Shown here piece by piece: positions 33,558 to 41,585 of a DNA stretch of 47,190 nucleotides. Below the pieces are notes generated by a model. The model did not search any database, was not told where the DNA came from, and worked only from the letters and a program-made list of their open reading frames with translations. The stretch's first letter is position 1, and every line of letters starts with the position of its first letter. Source of the stretch: Ornatilinea apprima (GTDB lineage: Bacteria > Chloroflexota > Anaerolineae > Anaerolineales > Anaerolineaceae); the NCBI RefSeq assembly GCF_001306115.1, contig NZ_LGCL01000018.1, forward strand, positions 1-47,190, written 5' to 3'. Made by a program: the position numbers and the translations under genes.

Positions 33558-34728
33558 TGGCAATCCTTTCCACAGCCCGCAGGGCCGCGTCCACATCCTC
33601 TGCAGATGTAAAGAATCCGATTCCAAAGCGCACGGTGCCCCGCGGCAGGCTGCCCAGGCTGCGATGCGCCGCCGGGGAACAGTGCAGCCCCACCCGGCAT
33701 AGAATATTGAATTCTTCGTCCAGGCGCAGCCCCACCTGAGAAGGCTCAAGCCCCTCCAGGTTAAACGACACCACCGCCACACGCTCGCCGGGGTCCAACG
33801 GGCCGTACAGGCGCGCGCGTCCGATCTGCTGCAGCTCCGCCAGCAATTGGGCGCAGAGCCGCTGTTCATGGGCGCGAATCGATTCCACCCCGCGTGCCAG
33901 CACCACCCTCACCCCAGCGTTCAGACCAGCCAGCCCCACCCCATTGGGCGTGCCGCTTTCAAAACGGTCGGGCAAAAAATCGGGGTGAATTTCGCTTTCG
34001 GAGCGGCTGCCCGTGCCGCCCTGCAGAACCGGCCGCAGACGGCCCAAATCCACCCGCTCGCCAAGGATCAGGCCGCCCGTGCCCATGGGACCCAACAGGC
34101 CTTTGTGCCCGGTGAACGCCAGCAGGTCAATCTGATCGCGCCGCATGTCCACCGGCAGGGTACCGCCCGTCTGGGCCGCGTCTACCAGCAGCATAATCCC
34201 ACGGCGGCGGGTGATCTCGCCCACCTCGCGCACTGGCAAAATCGTACCGCTGACATTCGAGGCATGGTTGAGCGCCACCATCACGGTATTGTCGCGCAGG
34301 GCGTCTTCCACACGCTGGGCGTCCAACCGTCCGGCCTGGCCACACGGCACCACGCTGACCTCTACTCCCTGGCGTTCCAGATCCCTCAGCGGGCGCATCA
34401 TTGAATTGTGCTCCATCCCGCTGGTAATCACATGATCGCCTGCACGCAGATAGCCATGCAAGGCCTGGTTGAGCGCCCAGGTAACATTCGCGCCGAACAC
34501 CACGCGTAGCGCGTCTTCGCAGCCAAATAATTCTGCCACGGCCTCGCGTGCCGCGAACACAATCCGCGCCGCTTCCACCGAAAGGCGGTGCCCTGACCGG
34601 CCGGGGTTCGCGCCCACATTCTGCAAGAAATTCAGCATCGCCGCTGCAACCTCAGGCGGTTTAGGCCAGGATGTCGCCGGGTGGTCCAGATAAATCATCG
34701 CGTTATTGTCAGATGAAATGGTATTCAT
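33550..34728 (-). CDS. Cysteine desulfurase family protein (selenium-cluster type)
   Basis: 392 residues, class V aminotransferase fold. MIYLDHPATSWPKPPEVAAA at residues 11-30 is the family start. PLP-binding residues are in EHNSMMRPLRDL (His107) and LLVDAAQTGGTLPVD (Asp183). The Schiff-base Lys209 is in FTGHKGLLGPMG, and the catalytic Cys is in GLHCSPAAHRSLG. Members of this branch cluster with yedE/yedF in selenium-using bacteria and may release sulfur or selenium from cysteine/selenocysteine. The start ATG 34728 overlaps the yedF stop (ATGA); ATG 34698 would give the more usual N-terminus. Confidence 0.9.
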   Translation of the reverse strand: MNTISSDNNAMIYLDHPATSWPKPPEVAAAMLNFLQNVGANPGRSGHRLSVEAARIVFAAREAVAELFGCEDALRVVFGANVTWALNQALHGYLRAGDHVITSGMEHNSMMRPLRDLERQGVEVSVVPCGQAGRLDAQRVEDALRDNTVMVALNHASNVSGTILPVREVGEITRRRGIMLLVDAAQTGGTLPVDMRRDQIDLLAFTGHKGLLGPMGTGGLILGERVDLGRLRPVLQGGTGSRSESEIHPDFLPDRFESGTPNGVGLAGLNAGVRVVLARGVESIRAHEQRLCAQLLAELQQIGRARLYGPLDPGERVAVVSFNLEGLEPSQVGLRLDEEFNILCRVGLHCSPAAHRSLGSLPRGTVRFGIGFFTSAEDVDAALRAVERIAND

Positions 34729-34934
34729 TTGGAAATCGCCAGAACAAATTCACCATCTTGCTCTTGAATGGTTACATTATATCCCTTGCGCTCAGCAATG
34801 CGGCGCACATTCTCACGCGATGTTACCGAATCCACCCACACTTCAATGGGAAAATCACCTGCCCGCATGGCCTGTTGAGCCAGCATAATCGGCTGCGGAC
34901 AAGACAAACCGCGCGCGTCCACTTTTGTTGCCAT
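34725..34934 (-). CDS. yedF: TusA/YedF-like sulfur(selenium)-carrier protein
   Basis: 69 residues. DARGLSCPQPIMLAQQAM has the conserved CPxP of the TusA/SirA/YedF family; the Cys accepts persulfide or perselenide. The size equals the single-domain TusA type; longer YedF proteins carry an extra C-terminal domain missing here. GGAGGAAACG precedes ATG 34934. It sits between the transporter and the desulfurase, the standard order of the selenium-associated cluster. Confidence 0.88.
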   Translation of the reverse strand: MATKVDARGLSCPQPIMLAQQAMRAGDFPIEVWVDSVTSRENVRRIAERKGYNVTIQEQDGEFVLAISK

Positions 34935-34953
34935 CGTTTCCTCCTTTTAGCTG

Positions 34954-36078
34954 TTACGCCAGCTTTTCACGCATTGAAAAACCAATCAGAATACAAACCA
35001 CAATTCCCAGAATCACTGCCGCCATTCCGGCCGGGGTCAGGCCGCCCACCTGCAGGGTGCCCTCCACCAGTTTATCGGGGGTGCCAGCCAGACCAAAATT
35101 GTGAGAAAAACCCGCTCCCACAATCATTCCCAAAACAAAGACCCCCGCGTCGCTGTCGCCTTCTCCAGTCAAAAAGAGCTGCCGCCCAGGGCAGCCGCCC
35201 GCCAGGGCATACGCCAAACCAGAGAGCACCATTCCCAGCACATTCCAGATCAGATTGCTATGGGCAACCGGCTGGGCCGTATAGCCGGGGTGAAACTGAC
35301 CAAATGCCAGGTTGGTTAAAAACGCGGTCACCAGCAAGGCGCCCAGCCCGCTGATCAGGTGTGTGTCGCCCATTAAAATCACGTCGCGCACCGAGCCCAT
35401 GGTGCAGAAGCGTGTGCGCTGGGCTAAAAAGCCAATCACCAAACCAACTCCTAAAGAGATTCCCCATGCGGCATGTAGAGCGCCGGGGCCTTTTCCTTCG
35501 GGGGTGTTAAAGATGGGACCGCCTTCAGCAAACACAGGCTGAATGACGGCCAACAGCAACAATCCGACCATCAGCAGCGGAAAAATCCACCCAACCGCGG
35601 CATACGTCTTTTGGCTGCGTCCCAGGTTATATCCATTTTTCAAAAAGATCACGCCCAGCCAGATGCCGACAGCCAGCCCAACCAGCGCCGGCAGTGCGGT
35701 CAGATCGCCGCCCGCCAGCCGAAAGTTGGCGCGCCACGGGCAGCCTAAAAACGCCAGCGCGCCGATCATCGCAAAGGCTCCGAGCACAAAGCGCACCAAA
35801 GGAGCGGAACCCGCCCGCGCCTTGAACTCGCGAAACACCAGGGCGGCTATCAGCGACCCCAGCACAAACCCGATGATCTCCGGACGGATGTACTGCACCG
35901 CTATAGCGCGGTGCAAGCCCAGCGCGCCGGCAATATCGCGCTCAAAGCAGGCCACGCAAATGCCCATGTTGGGTGGGTTTCCCAGCTTTTGCAGCAGCGA
36001 GCCAAGCGCGCCAATGATCGCGCCCACCAGCACAATTCCCCGGCGGGACGCGAAAAAACGGGTCAAACGTTCCGACAT
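34954..36078 (-). CDS. yedE: YedE-family putative selenium transporter
   Basis: 374 residues with about ten membrane segments, YeeE/YedE (Sulf_transp) family. Two internally related halves each carry conserved Cys motifs: GICVACFERDIAGALGLHR and LGCPWRANFRLAGGDL in the first, AQRTRFCTMGSVRDVILMGD and AGGCPGRQLFLTGEGDSDA in the second. YeeE members import thiosulfate; the YedE branch next to YedF, DUF3343 and this desulfurase is the one linked to selenium. AGGAGG lies five bases before ATG 36078. It is the first full gene of the operon, behind the leader at 36198-36371. Confidence 0.9.
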   Translation of the reverse strand: MSERLTRFFASRRGIVLVGAIIGALGSLLQKLGNPPNMGICVACFERDIAGALGLHRAIAVQYIRPEIIGFVLGSLIAALVFREFKARAGSAPLVRFVLGAFAMIGALAFLGCPWRANFRLAGGDLTALPALVGLAVGIWLGVIFLKNGYNLGRSQKTYAAVGWIFPLLMVGLLLLAVIQPVFAEGGPIFNTPEGKGPGALHAAWGISLGVGLVIGFLAQRTRFCTMGSVRDVILMGDTHLISGLGALLVTAFLTNLAFGQFHPGYTAQPVAHSNLIWNVLGMVLSGLAYALAGGCPGRQLFLTGEGDSDAGVFVLGMIVGAGFSHNFGLAGTPDKLVEGTLQVGGLTPAGMAAVILGIVVCILIGFSMREKLA

Positions 36079-36197
36079 ACATTCCTCCTGTACCAAGAAT
36101 TAAAATACCCCGCTTTTCCCGGTGAAAAACGGTGGTTTCCCAAACCAAGAGCACGTATTTGCGCGAAAGGATGAAAATTCAAGGCATCCCTCCAAAC

Positions 36198-36227
36198 AAA
36201 AAAAACTGCCAGCGCTTGCTGGCAGTT
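36198..36227 (-). terminator. Intrinsic terminator in the yedE leader (attenuator)
   Basis: Minus strand: AACTGCCAGC, loop AAGC, GCTGGCAGTT, a perfect 10-pair stem running into eight T residues. It lies between the leader ORF and yedE, so it must be bypassed to express the operon. AACTGCCGCTT at 36277-36287 can pair with the loop and 3' arm through 11 pairs with one bulge. GCTGGTCAG in the SECIS-like hairpin can pair with the 5' arm CTGCCAGC with one bulged base. Confidence 0.85.
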
Positions 36228-36245
36228 CGCCGGAGGGAAGGAGGA

Positions 36246-36359
36246 TTAGACCTTCACCAAACGAAACAGCCCGATCAAGCGGCAGTTCAGGTCCTGGCGC
36301 TGACCAGCGCCAATGTGGATCACTCAGCGTAAGCGATTGCGGTTCATCAGATTCATCAT
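36246..36359 (-). CDS. Putative selenocysteine-containing leader peptide upstream of yedE (37 aa, UGA at codon 12)
   Basis: ATG 36359, then MMNLMNRNRLR, TGA at 36324-36326, then 25 more codons in frame to TAA 36246-36248 (the later part reads QRQDLNCRLIGLFRLVKV). The UGA is followed by a hairpin with apical GGUC at +19 to +22, matching the fdhF SECIS geometry. The ORF starts at the predicted transcription start, without a ribosome-binding site. If UGA is a stop, the product is 11 residues, and the GTG right after it could restart translation. The cluster context (selenium transport) favours selenocysteine. Expression, readthrough and conservation are not shown. Confidence 0.55.
36295..36312 (-). 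promoter_or_regulatory. SECIS-like hairpin after the leader UGA
   Basis: RNA UGGCGCU-GGUC-AGCGCCA: seven pairs closing a GGUC loop. The loop lies at +19 to +22 after the UGA, the position and loop sequence I recall for the E. coli fdhF selenocysteine insertion element. An outer UCC/GGA step with a bulged ACAU on the 5' side extends it. Confidence 0.6.
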
Positions 36360-36371
36360 AGGTCTATTATA
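36359..36371 (-). promoter_or_regulatory. -10 element of the yedE leader
   Basis: Minus strand TATAAT (36366-36371) with six bases to the ATG at 36359, predicting a leaderless transcript. The -35 is poor: GAACTT at 17 bases, TTGAGA only at 21. Confidence 0.5.
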
Positions 36372-36433
36372 GAAGAACTAAGAAGAAAAAGTTCTCAAAA
36401 AACAATCCGTGCACGCTGAAAAAAAAGGCCAAT

Positions 36434-37213
36434 TCATACCGACATTGAAAACACCACCCATCCCGCCGAAAGATCCAGCAGGGCGTGAATCACCATCAGG
36501 TAGGGCAGCAGGCGCGGACGCAAGCGCAGGGCGATGCCCAGCAGCAGCGCGAAAGGCAGGAACATAATTAAGCGCCAGAGCGCGAAACGCCAGTCAAAAA
36601 TCAGCGGCAGCGTGCAGTGCTGCGCGCCCAGAAAGAAAGCCGGAATCAGCACCGCCAGCCATTTCGGCGCGCCGTGCGCCTCGATGCGCGGCATCAGGTA
36701 GCCAAAATAGAGCGGCAGTTCCGCAAAGGCAATCGTAGCCGGGAAAACCACCAGCCCAATAATCGCCGCCCACAGCGGCAGGGGCAGAATCATCATCGCA
36801 TTCGCCGCTTCCAGGCTGCCAAAGAGGGCCTGCGCGGCAAAATAATTCGGGGCGACGGATACCGGCCCGGCCAGCACCAGCAGGCCCAGCACGGCCAGCA
36901 GATCTTTGCCCAGGTGCTGGCGATCCAGGGCCACCATTTCGCGATATCTTCCCCCTTCAACGCGCAGGAAAACGATCAACACCCCCAGGGTGATCAGGTT
37001 GGCGGCGGCAGCAGCTACCGTCCACCACGCAGTCGAAGCCTGCCAGGGATCGGGCACGCGGTTGATGAAATAGATCAGGGCGATCAGCGCCTGGACGGCC
37101 GCGAACAAGAACCCGCGCATCAGCAGGCCAACAATCAGGCGCGCGCGGGGAATCTTCCCGTCTGCAACACGCTGCCGGATGAGTTCAAGTGGATTCAGAG
37201 TGGATTCAACCAT
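36434..37213 (-). CDS. CPBP-like membrane protein (atypical motif 1)
   Basis: About 259 residues, seven to eight membrane segments. The layout follows the CPBP intramembrane protease family: FAELPLYFGYLMPR where motif 1 (E-E-x3-R) is expected, FFLGAQHCTLP as motif 2 (F-x3-H) and HALLDLSAGW as motif 3 (H-x3-D/N). Motif 1 has only one Glu (EL in place of EE), so proteolytic activity is doubtful. The start is ATG 37213 (or TTG 37219, better spaced from GGGAGG). Its 3' end lies only 63 bp from the yedE leader promoter, with no terminator seen between. Confidence 0.65.
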   Translation of the reverse strand: MVESTLNPLELIRQRVADGKIPRARLIVGLLMRGFLFAAVQALIALIYFINRVPDPWQASTAWWTVAAAAANLITLGVLIVFLRVEGGRYREMVALDRQHLGKDLLAVLGLLVLAGPVSVAPNYFAAQALFGSLEAANAMMILPLPLWAAIIGLVVFPATIAFAELPLYFGYLMPRIEAHGAPKWLAVLIPAFFLGAQHCTLPLIFDWRFALWRLIMFLPFALLLGIALRLRPRLLPYLMVIHALLDLSAGWVVFSMSV

Positions 37214-37373
37214 GTTCAAACGCGCCTCCCGATGATGCTAGAAGAATAAACTCATTTTACCAACAATCCATCACCCACAGAAAACAAACAGGATCAAATC
37301 TGAAGGGTTTTTGATACAATCAAATGAATAACCCTTACCCATTGTAGAGCATTTGGAAAGCGTGGTATTTTTT

Positions 37374-38240
37374 ATGAATTTGATCACCTTGATTAGATGG
37401 CAGCTGGCGGAATATCTGCGCCTGCCCGGAATTGTCTACCGCGGGCTGCGCATCACCTTCGCGCCGGCGCGTTCTTATGAATGCAAGGTGCAGTACGGCC
37501 CGCAGGCCCGGCAGTATGTGTACTACATTGCCCCCTACCCCAACACGCCCGCCCGCCGCGAGATCATCTTCTTCGCCCACGGCGGGGGCTGGAAGTCGTA
37601 TAACGCGATGATTTTTCGCTTTGTGGGGCGCTTCTTCGCTGCGCGCGGTTACCACGCCTTGCTGGCCGGCTACCGCCCCTCGCCGCGCTTTATCCACCCC
37701 GCCCAATTGGATGATATGTACGCCTGTTTGATCACCGGCGAGCAGATTTTAGAATCGCGCGGCGTGGATTACAGCCGCATCGTGCTGGGCGGCCAGTCCG
37801 CTGGGGCACAGCTCACCGCGCTGATGGCCTACGATCAGGACGACGCCTGCCGCCGCGGCCTGGATTTGAGCCGCATTGTGGGCCTCTTTCTGCTCAGCGG
37901 ACCGCTGGATTTTGCCGAATGCACCACGCGGCGCATCGGCCGGCTGGTGCGCGACTACGCCAACACGCCCACCCTCTACCAGGAAGCCAACCCTTCATTT
38001 CATGTTAAAGGTACAGAGCGCTACCCGGTGCTGTGCATTCACGGCAAGCACGATCCGCTGGTACCGTTAAGCAATTCAGTTTCGTTTGTCTCGCGCCTGA
38101 ACGGTAAGGGACAGTTGCGCGTGATTGACAACGGCCACCATGCTGATCTGGCGGCGGTGTTTATCGACAAAGACGACCCGGCCACCCCCATTCTGACCGA
38201 GTGGTTGGATCGCATCGCCGCCGAGCACCCCACCCCGTGA
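37374..38240 (+). CDS. Alpha/beta hydrolase (esterase/lipase, HSL-like)
   Basis: About 288 residues. The oxyanion motif is FFAHGGGWKSYN, the nucleophile elbow is VLGGQSAGAQLTALMAY, and the acid and His are in CIHGKHDPLVPL and IDNGHHADLAA. This fits a GDSAG-like (BD-FAE/HSL) carboxylesterase. No clear signal peptide, though the N-terminal LIRWQLAEYLRLPG could be membrane-peripheral. The start is uncertain: ATG 37374 lacks a good ribosome-binding site and TTG 37353 is an alternative. Substrate unknown. The next gene follows after 90 bp. Confidence 0.85.
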   Translation: MNLITLIRWQLAEYLRLPGIVYRGLRITFAPARSYECKVQYGPQARQYVYYIAPYPNTPARREIIFFAHGGGWKSYNAMIFRFVGRFFAARGYHALLAGYRPSPRFIHPAQLDDMYACLITGEQILESRGVDYSRIVLGGQSAGAQLTALMAYDQDDACRRGLDLSRIVGLFLLSGPLDFAECTTRRIGRLVRDYANTPTLYQEANPSFHVKGTERYPVLCIHGKHDPLVPLSNSVSFVSRLNGKGQLRVIDNGHHADLAAVFIDKDDPATPILTEWLDRIAAEHPTP

Positions 38241-38330
38241 GTCATCCGGCAGGTTCAAAAAAAGCCCAAAAACACCCCCTCAAGGTATAATTAGCCTCGC
38301 AAGGTTATATCCACATGATGGGGGAAAGAC

Positions 38331-40190
38331 ATGCCCTGGAAAAGAATCTTCTGGCTGGTTCTCATCACCGCTCTGGCTGCCTTCACACTGGCCTACACCT
38401 CACCGGCGTTTACGCACATCACCGATATTGACAGCGCCATTTTCCAGTACGCCGGGCGCGGCATCCTGCAGGGCCAGCTGCCCTACCGCGACCTGTACGA
38501 CCACAAACCTCCGGCCATCTTTTATCTCGACGCGCTGGGCCTGGCGCTGGGCGGCGGCAGCCGCTGGGGCATCTGGACCCTGGAAGTGCTCTCGCTGACC
38601 GCGGCCGGGGCGCTGTGCGCCCTGTATCTGCGGCGCTTTTTTGGCAAAGTCCCCACCATTATCGCCACAGCGGCGTTTCTGCTTAACCTGACCTTTTTTC
38701 ACCAGGGCGGCAACCTCACCGAAGAATACGCCCTGCCGTTTCAATTCGGCGCGCTGCTGTGCCTGGCCTGGTGGAGCAGCGGCCGGCGCCCGCGCCTGAG
38801 CGCCTTTGCGCTGGGGGCGTGCGTGGCAGCGGCGTCCACGTTTAAGCAGCCCCTGGGCGCGCTGGCGGTGAGCATTGGCCTCTTCATTTTGCTGGAAACC
38901 CTGGAAAAGCGCGATATGCGCCGCCTGCTGCCGGCCGTGCTGTGGGCGGGGCTGGGCTTTACCGCGGTGTGGGCGGGCTGGTTCGCCTTCTTCGCGTTCA
39001 GCGGCGCGCTGCCCGAATTTTGGGAGGCGGCCTTCGCCTACAACTTTGCCCTTTCGGGTATTTCCACCGTGCGGCGCTTGCAGGCGCTGGGCCGCGCCCT
39101 GGTTACCCTTTTCAACACCGCCCCATTCTTTATGCTCAGCCTGCTGGCCTGGCTGGCAGCGCTGCCATTCCTTTTACTCAACGACCAGGGGCTGCACAAG
39201 CTTGTCACCGCGCGCTGGCTGGGCTGGCTCTTCCTTTTAATGGGCGCGCTCAGCGTGTACAACGGCATCTTCCGACGCGGACTCACCCCCTACCCGGCAG
39301 AGATGTTCGGCGCGCGGCAGGTGATGGAGATCATTCTCGGCGCCGCGCTGCTGCTGCTGGGTGCGGTCTGGCTGCGCTCGCATCTACCAGAGAAGCTCTC
39401 TACGCGCCTGCATGCCCTGCGCGAAAAAAGCCACACGCCTTTACGCCTGCCGTTGCTGGTGGCCGCCATCGACCTGCCGGTGCAGTTGGTTATGATCTCG
39501 CTTTCAGGCAATAACTTCGGGCATTACTTCATGGCCGCCCTGCCCTCGCTGACGGTGCTGTGCGCTTTCTTTTTCTGGTCGCTGCTCAACTTGCCGCATA
39601 AACGCCAGGCGGCGGTATGGGCTGCAGTGCTGGCTCTGCCGGTGCTGCTGGTAGGCGCAGGGGCCGGGATTCAAAAAGACCGCGTCAGCGAAGACCGTTA
39701 CACACGCCTGCTGGCGCAGTACGTGCAGTCGGTCACCCGGCCAGACGAGACCATCTTCTACTGGGGCAACCTGGTGCCGCTGTATATAGAAAGCCAGCGC
39801 CAGTCGCCAAGCTGCTTTTACTTCACCGATCCGCTGTTTCTAAAAGGCTATACCAGCCGCCAGCACACCGCTCATTTTTTGCGGGAGCTGCAATCCGCGC
39901 CGCCAGCCTTGATCATCTCCTCCGCTGGGGTAGAACGCCCATTAATCCTTCGCGATGATCCGGCGGACTGTGCCTCGCTGGCCGATATGCAGACGGTTCA
40001 GGCCCTGGCCGCCGAGCAGTTCCACACCACAAAATTCTTCATCCCCGAGGGCATGCCCGAAGTGTACGCCTGGATCTGCGCCAATTACACCGCCGAAGAG
40101 GTGGTGCTGTCGGAGAAAGACAACTGGGTCAAGACCTTCTATCACTACACCCCCGAGCGCCAGGCCCGTTCTCAGACGGACGCTCCTTAG
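38331..40190 (+). CDS. Membrane glycosyltransferase of the GT-C (GT39/ArnT-like) superfamily
   Basis: 619 residues, about twelve membrane segments. The first luminal loop has THITDIDSAIFQYAGRGILQGQLPYRDLYDHKPPAIFYLDAL, the acidic D-x-D and YDHKPP pattern of GT39/PMT-related enzymes that use polyprenyl-phosphate sugars. The soluble C-terminal part (TRPDETIFYWGNLVPLYIESQRQSP onward) is extracytoplasmic. It probably glycosylates lipids, cell-wall polymers or proteins. GGGGGAAAGAC precedes ATG 38331, and a TATAAT lies near 38286. Followed by a terminator. Confidence 0.83.
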   Translation: MPWKRIFWLVLITALAAFTLAYTSPAFTHITDIDSAIFQYAGRGILQGQLPYRDLYDHKPPAIFYLDALGLALGGGSRWGIWTLEVLSLTAAGALCALYLRRFFGKVPTIIATAAFLLNLTFFHQGGNLTEEYALPFQFGALLCLAWWSSGRRPRLSAFALGACVAAASTFKQPLGALAVSIGLFILLETLEKRDMRRLLPAVLWAGLGFTAVWAGWFAFFAFSGALPEFWEAAFAYNFALSGISTVRRLQALGRALVTLFNTAPFFMLSLLAWLAALPFLLLNDQGLHKLVTARWLGWLFLLMGALSVYNGIFRRGLTPYPAEMFGARQVMEIILGAALLLLGAVWLRSHLPEKLSTRLHALREKSHTPLRLPLLVAAIDLPVQLVMISLSGNNFGHYFMAALPSLTVLCAFFFWSLLNLPHKRQAAVWAAVLALPVLLVGAGAGIQKDRVSEDRYTRLLAQYVQSVTRPDETIFYWGNLVPLYIESQRQSPSCFYFTDPLFLKGYTSRQHTAHFLRELQSAPPALIISSAGVERPLILRDDPADCASLADMQTVQALAAEQFHTTKFFIPEGMPEVYAWICANYTAEEVVLSEKDNWVKTFYHYTPERQARSQTDAP

Positions 40191-40230
40191 CCGGGCAAGC
40201 GGTTTGATCCACTGCCCCCTCTTAAACCAA

Positions 40231-40260
40231 CAACTGGCCCTTGCGGGCCAGTTGCCTTTC
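40231..40260. terminator. Bidirectional terminator between convergent genes
   Basis: AACTGGCCC pairs with GGGCCAGTT across TTGC, with T-rich sequence on the plus side and TTGTTGGTTT on the minus side. It separates the glycosyltransferase and Hsp20 genes. Confidence 0.8.
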
Positions 40261-40272
40261 AGAGAGAATATA

Positions 40273-40746
40273 TTATTTGGTTTTGGCTTCGATGCGCTTG
40301 CCGCTGCCCTTGTCCAGTACGCTGATGCGGCGCGGGCGGGCCTCTTCGGCCTTGGGCAGATGCAGCTCCAGCACGCCGTTCTCATAGCTGGCTTCGATCT
40401 TGTCCTGGGCAACCGGGTCGGGCAGAGAGATGCTGCGCAGGAAGCGGCCAAAGCGGCGCTCGCGCATGTGATAGCGCTCGTTTTCCTTGGATTCCTCCAT
40501 CTGCGTCTCGCCCTTGATGGTCAGGGTGTGCTCAGAGTAGGTGATCTCCAGGTCTTTGGGGTCAATGCCGGGCACCGAGGCGCGCACGATATAGCCGTCT
40601 TCACGCTCGACTACATCGAGGGGGAGCTTCCAGTCAAAGTCGACCTCACCGCGCAGCGAGGGGTAGTCGCGGTAGAACAGATCGTCCATGGCGCGGCTCA
40701 GCTCCAACATCTCACGGAATGGGTTATAGCGGGTAATTTCAGACAT
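40273..40746 (-). CDS. Hsp20/alpha-crystallin small heat-shock protein
   Basis: 157 residues. N-terminal arm YNPFREMLELSRAMDDLFY, alpha-crystallin domain WKLPLDVVEREDGYIVRASVPGIDPKDLEITYSEHTLTIKGE, and GRFLRSISLPDPVAQDKIEASYENGVLELHLPK with the conserved A-x-x-x-NGVL motif. ATP-independent holdase that keeps unfolding proteins soluble. GGAGG lies before ATG 40746. No CIRCE element is seen upstream. Confidence 0.95.
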   Translation of the reverse strand: MSEITRYNPFREMLELSRAMDDLFYRDYPSLRGEVDFDWKLPLDVVEREDGYIVRASVPGIDPKDLEITYSEHTLTIKGETQMEESKENERYHMRERRFGRFLRSISLPDPVAQDKIEASYENGVLELHLPKAEEARPRRISVLDKGSGKRIEAKTK

Positions 40747-40884
40747 CTCAACACCTCCATTTGAAGTGAATTTGAATTGGATTGGTTATCCTTACATCCT
40801 GATTAAACCCCTCAAATATCGGAAGATTGTAAACAAATTATCTATAATTTATATGAATCCATTGTTTGCGAAAGGAAACAAGCC

Positions 40885-41571
40885 ATGAGCACGCAACTGA
40901 CCTGGTATGGACATGCCGCCCTCGGGTTGTGGACGGGCGGTTTTCACCTGTTGGTCGATCCTTTTCTTAGCGGCAACCCGGCCGCCAGCTCGCCCGGCGA
41001 ATCCCTGAGCGCGGACTATATTCTCATCACCCACGGTCACGGCGATCATGTGGGCGACGCGCTGAAGATCGCGCGGCGCTGCGGGGCCAAATTCATCAGC
41101 GTCTATGAAATCGCGGAATGGTTGAAGAAACAGGGCTTCGACGCGCACGGCCAGCACCTCGGCGGCGGTTTTCACCACCCGTTTGGCTACCTTAAGCTGA
41201 CCCTGGCGCTGCACGGCTCGATCTTGCCCGACGGCTCGTATGGCGGCAACCCGGCCGGCTTTCTGCTCACCACCCTGGAGGGGCACAAAATCTACATCGC
41301 CGGGGATACCGGTCTGTTCGGCGACATGCGCCTGATCGGTGAAGAGGGCATTGACCTGGCCGTGCTGCCCATCGGCGACAATTACACTATGGGCCCCGCC
41401 GATGCCCTGCGCGCGGTCAAGCTGCTGGAACCGAAGCATGTCATCCCCTACCACTACAACACCTTTGGCCTCATCCAGCAAGACGCGCCCGCCTGGGCAA
41501 AACAGGTGGAAGCCGAGACCAGTACCAAAGTGCACGTCCTGCAGCCCGGCGATACGTTTGAGTTGGGGTAA
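40885..41571 (+). CDS. UPF0173 metal-dependent hydrolase
   Basis: 228 residues, metallo-beta-lactamase fold. LTWYGHAALGLWTGGFHLLVDPFLSGNP is the family start. Metal ligands are in LITHGHGDHVGDAL (H-x-H-x-D-H), YIAGDTGLFGDMRLIGE (Asp) and HVIPYHYNTFG (His). The reaction is unknown. GAAAGGAAACAAGCC precedes ATG 40885, and TATAAT at 40843-40848 could be its -10. Followed by a GC-rich repeat field. Confidence 0.92.
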   Translation: MSTQLTWYGHAALGLWTGGFHLLVDPFLSGNPAASSPGESLSADYILITHGHGDHVGDALKIARRCGAKFISVYEIAEWLKKQGFDAHGQHLGGGFHHPFGYLKLTLALHGSILPDGSYGGNPAGFLLTTLEGHKIYIAGDTGLFGDMRLIGEEGIDLAVLPIGDNYTMGPADALRAVKLLEPKHVIPYHYNTFGLIQQDAPAWAKQVEAETSTKVHVLQPGDTFELG

Positions 41572-41585
41572 CCCTTATGCACCCC

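Noticed and set aside
36246..36330. Selenocysteine tRNA (selC) in the yedE leader
   Set aside because: No T-loop sequence, no acceptor stem pairing and no UCA anticodon in a seven-base loop; the region instead reads as ORF plus hairpin plus terminator.
37314..37346. Possible third leaderless leader peptide (TACAAT followed by a seven-codon ORF) before the alpha/beta hydrolase
   Set aside because: The ATG is too close to the hexamer, there is no terminator hairpin behind it and no codon bias.
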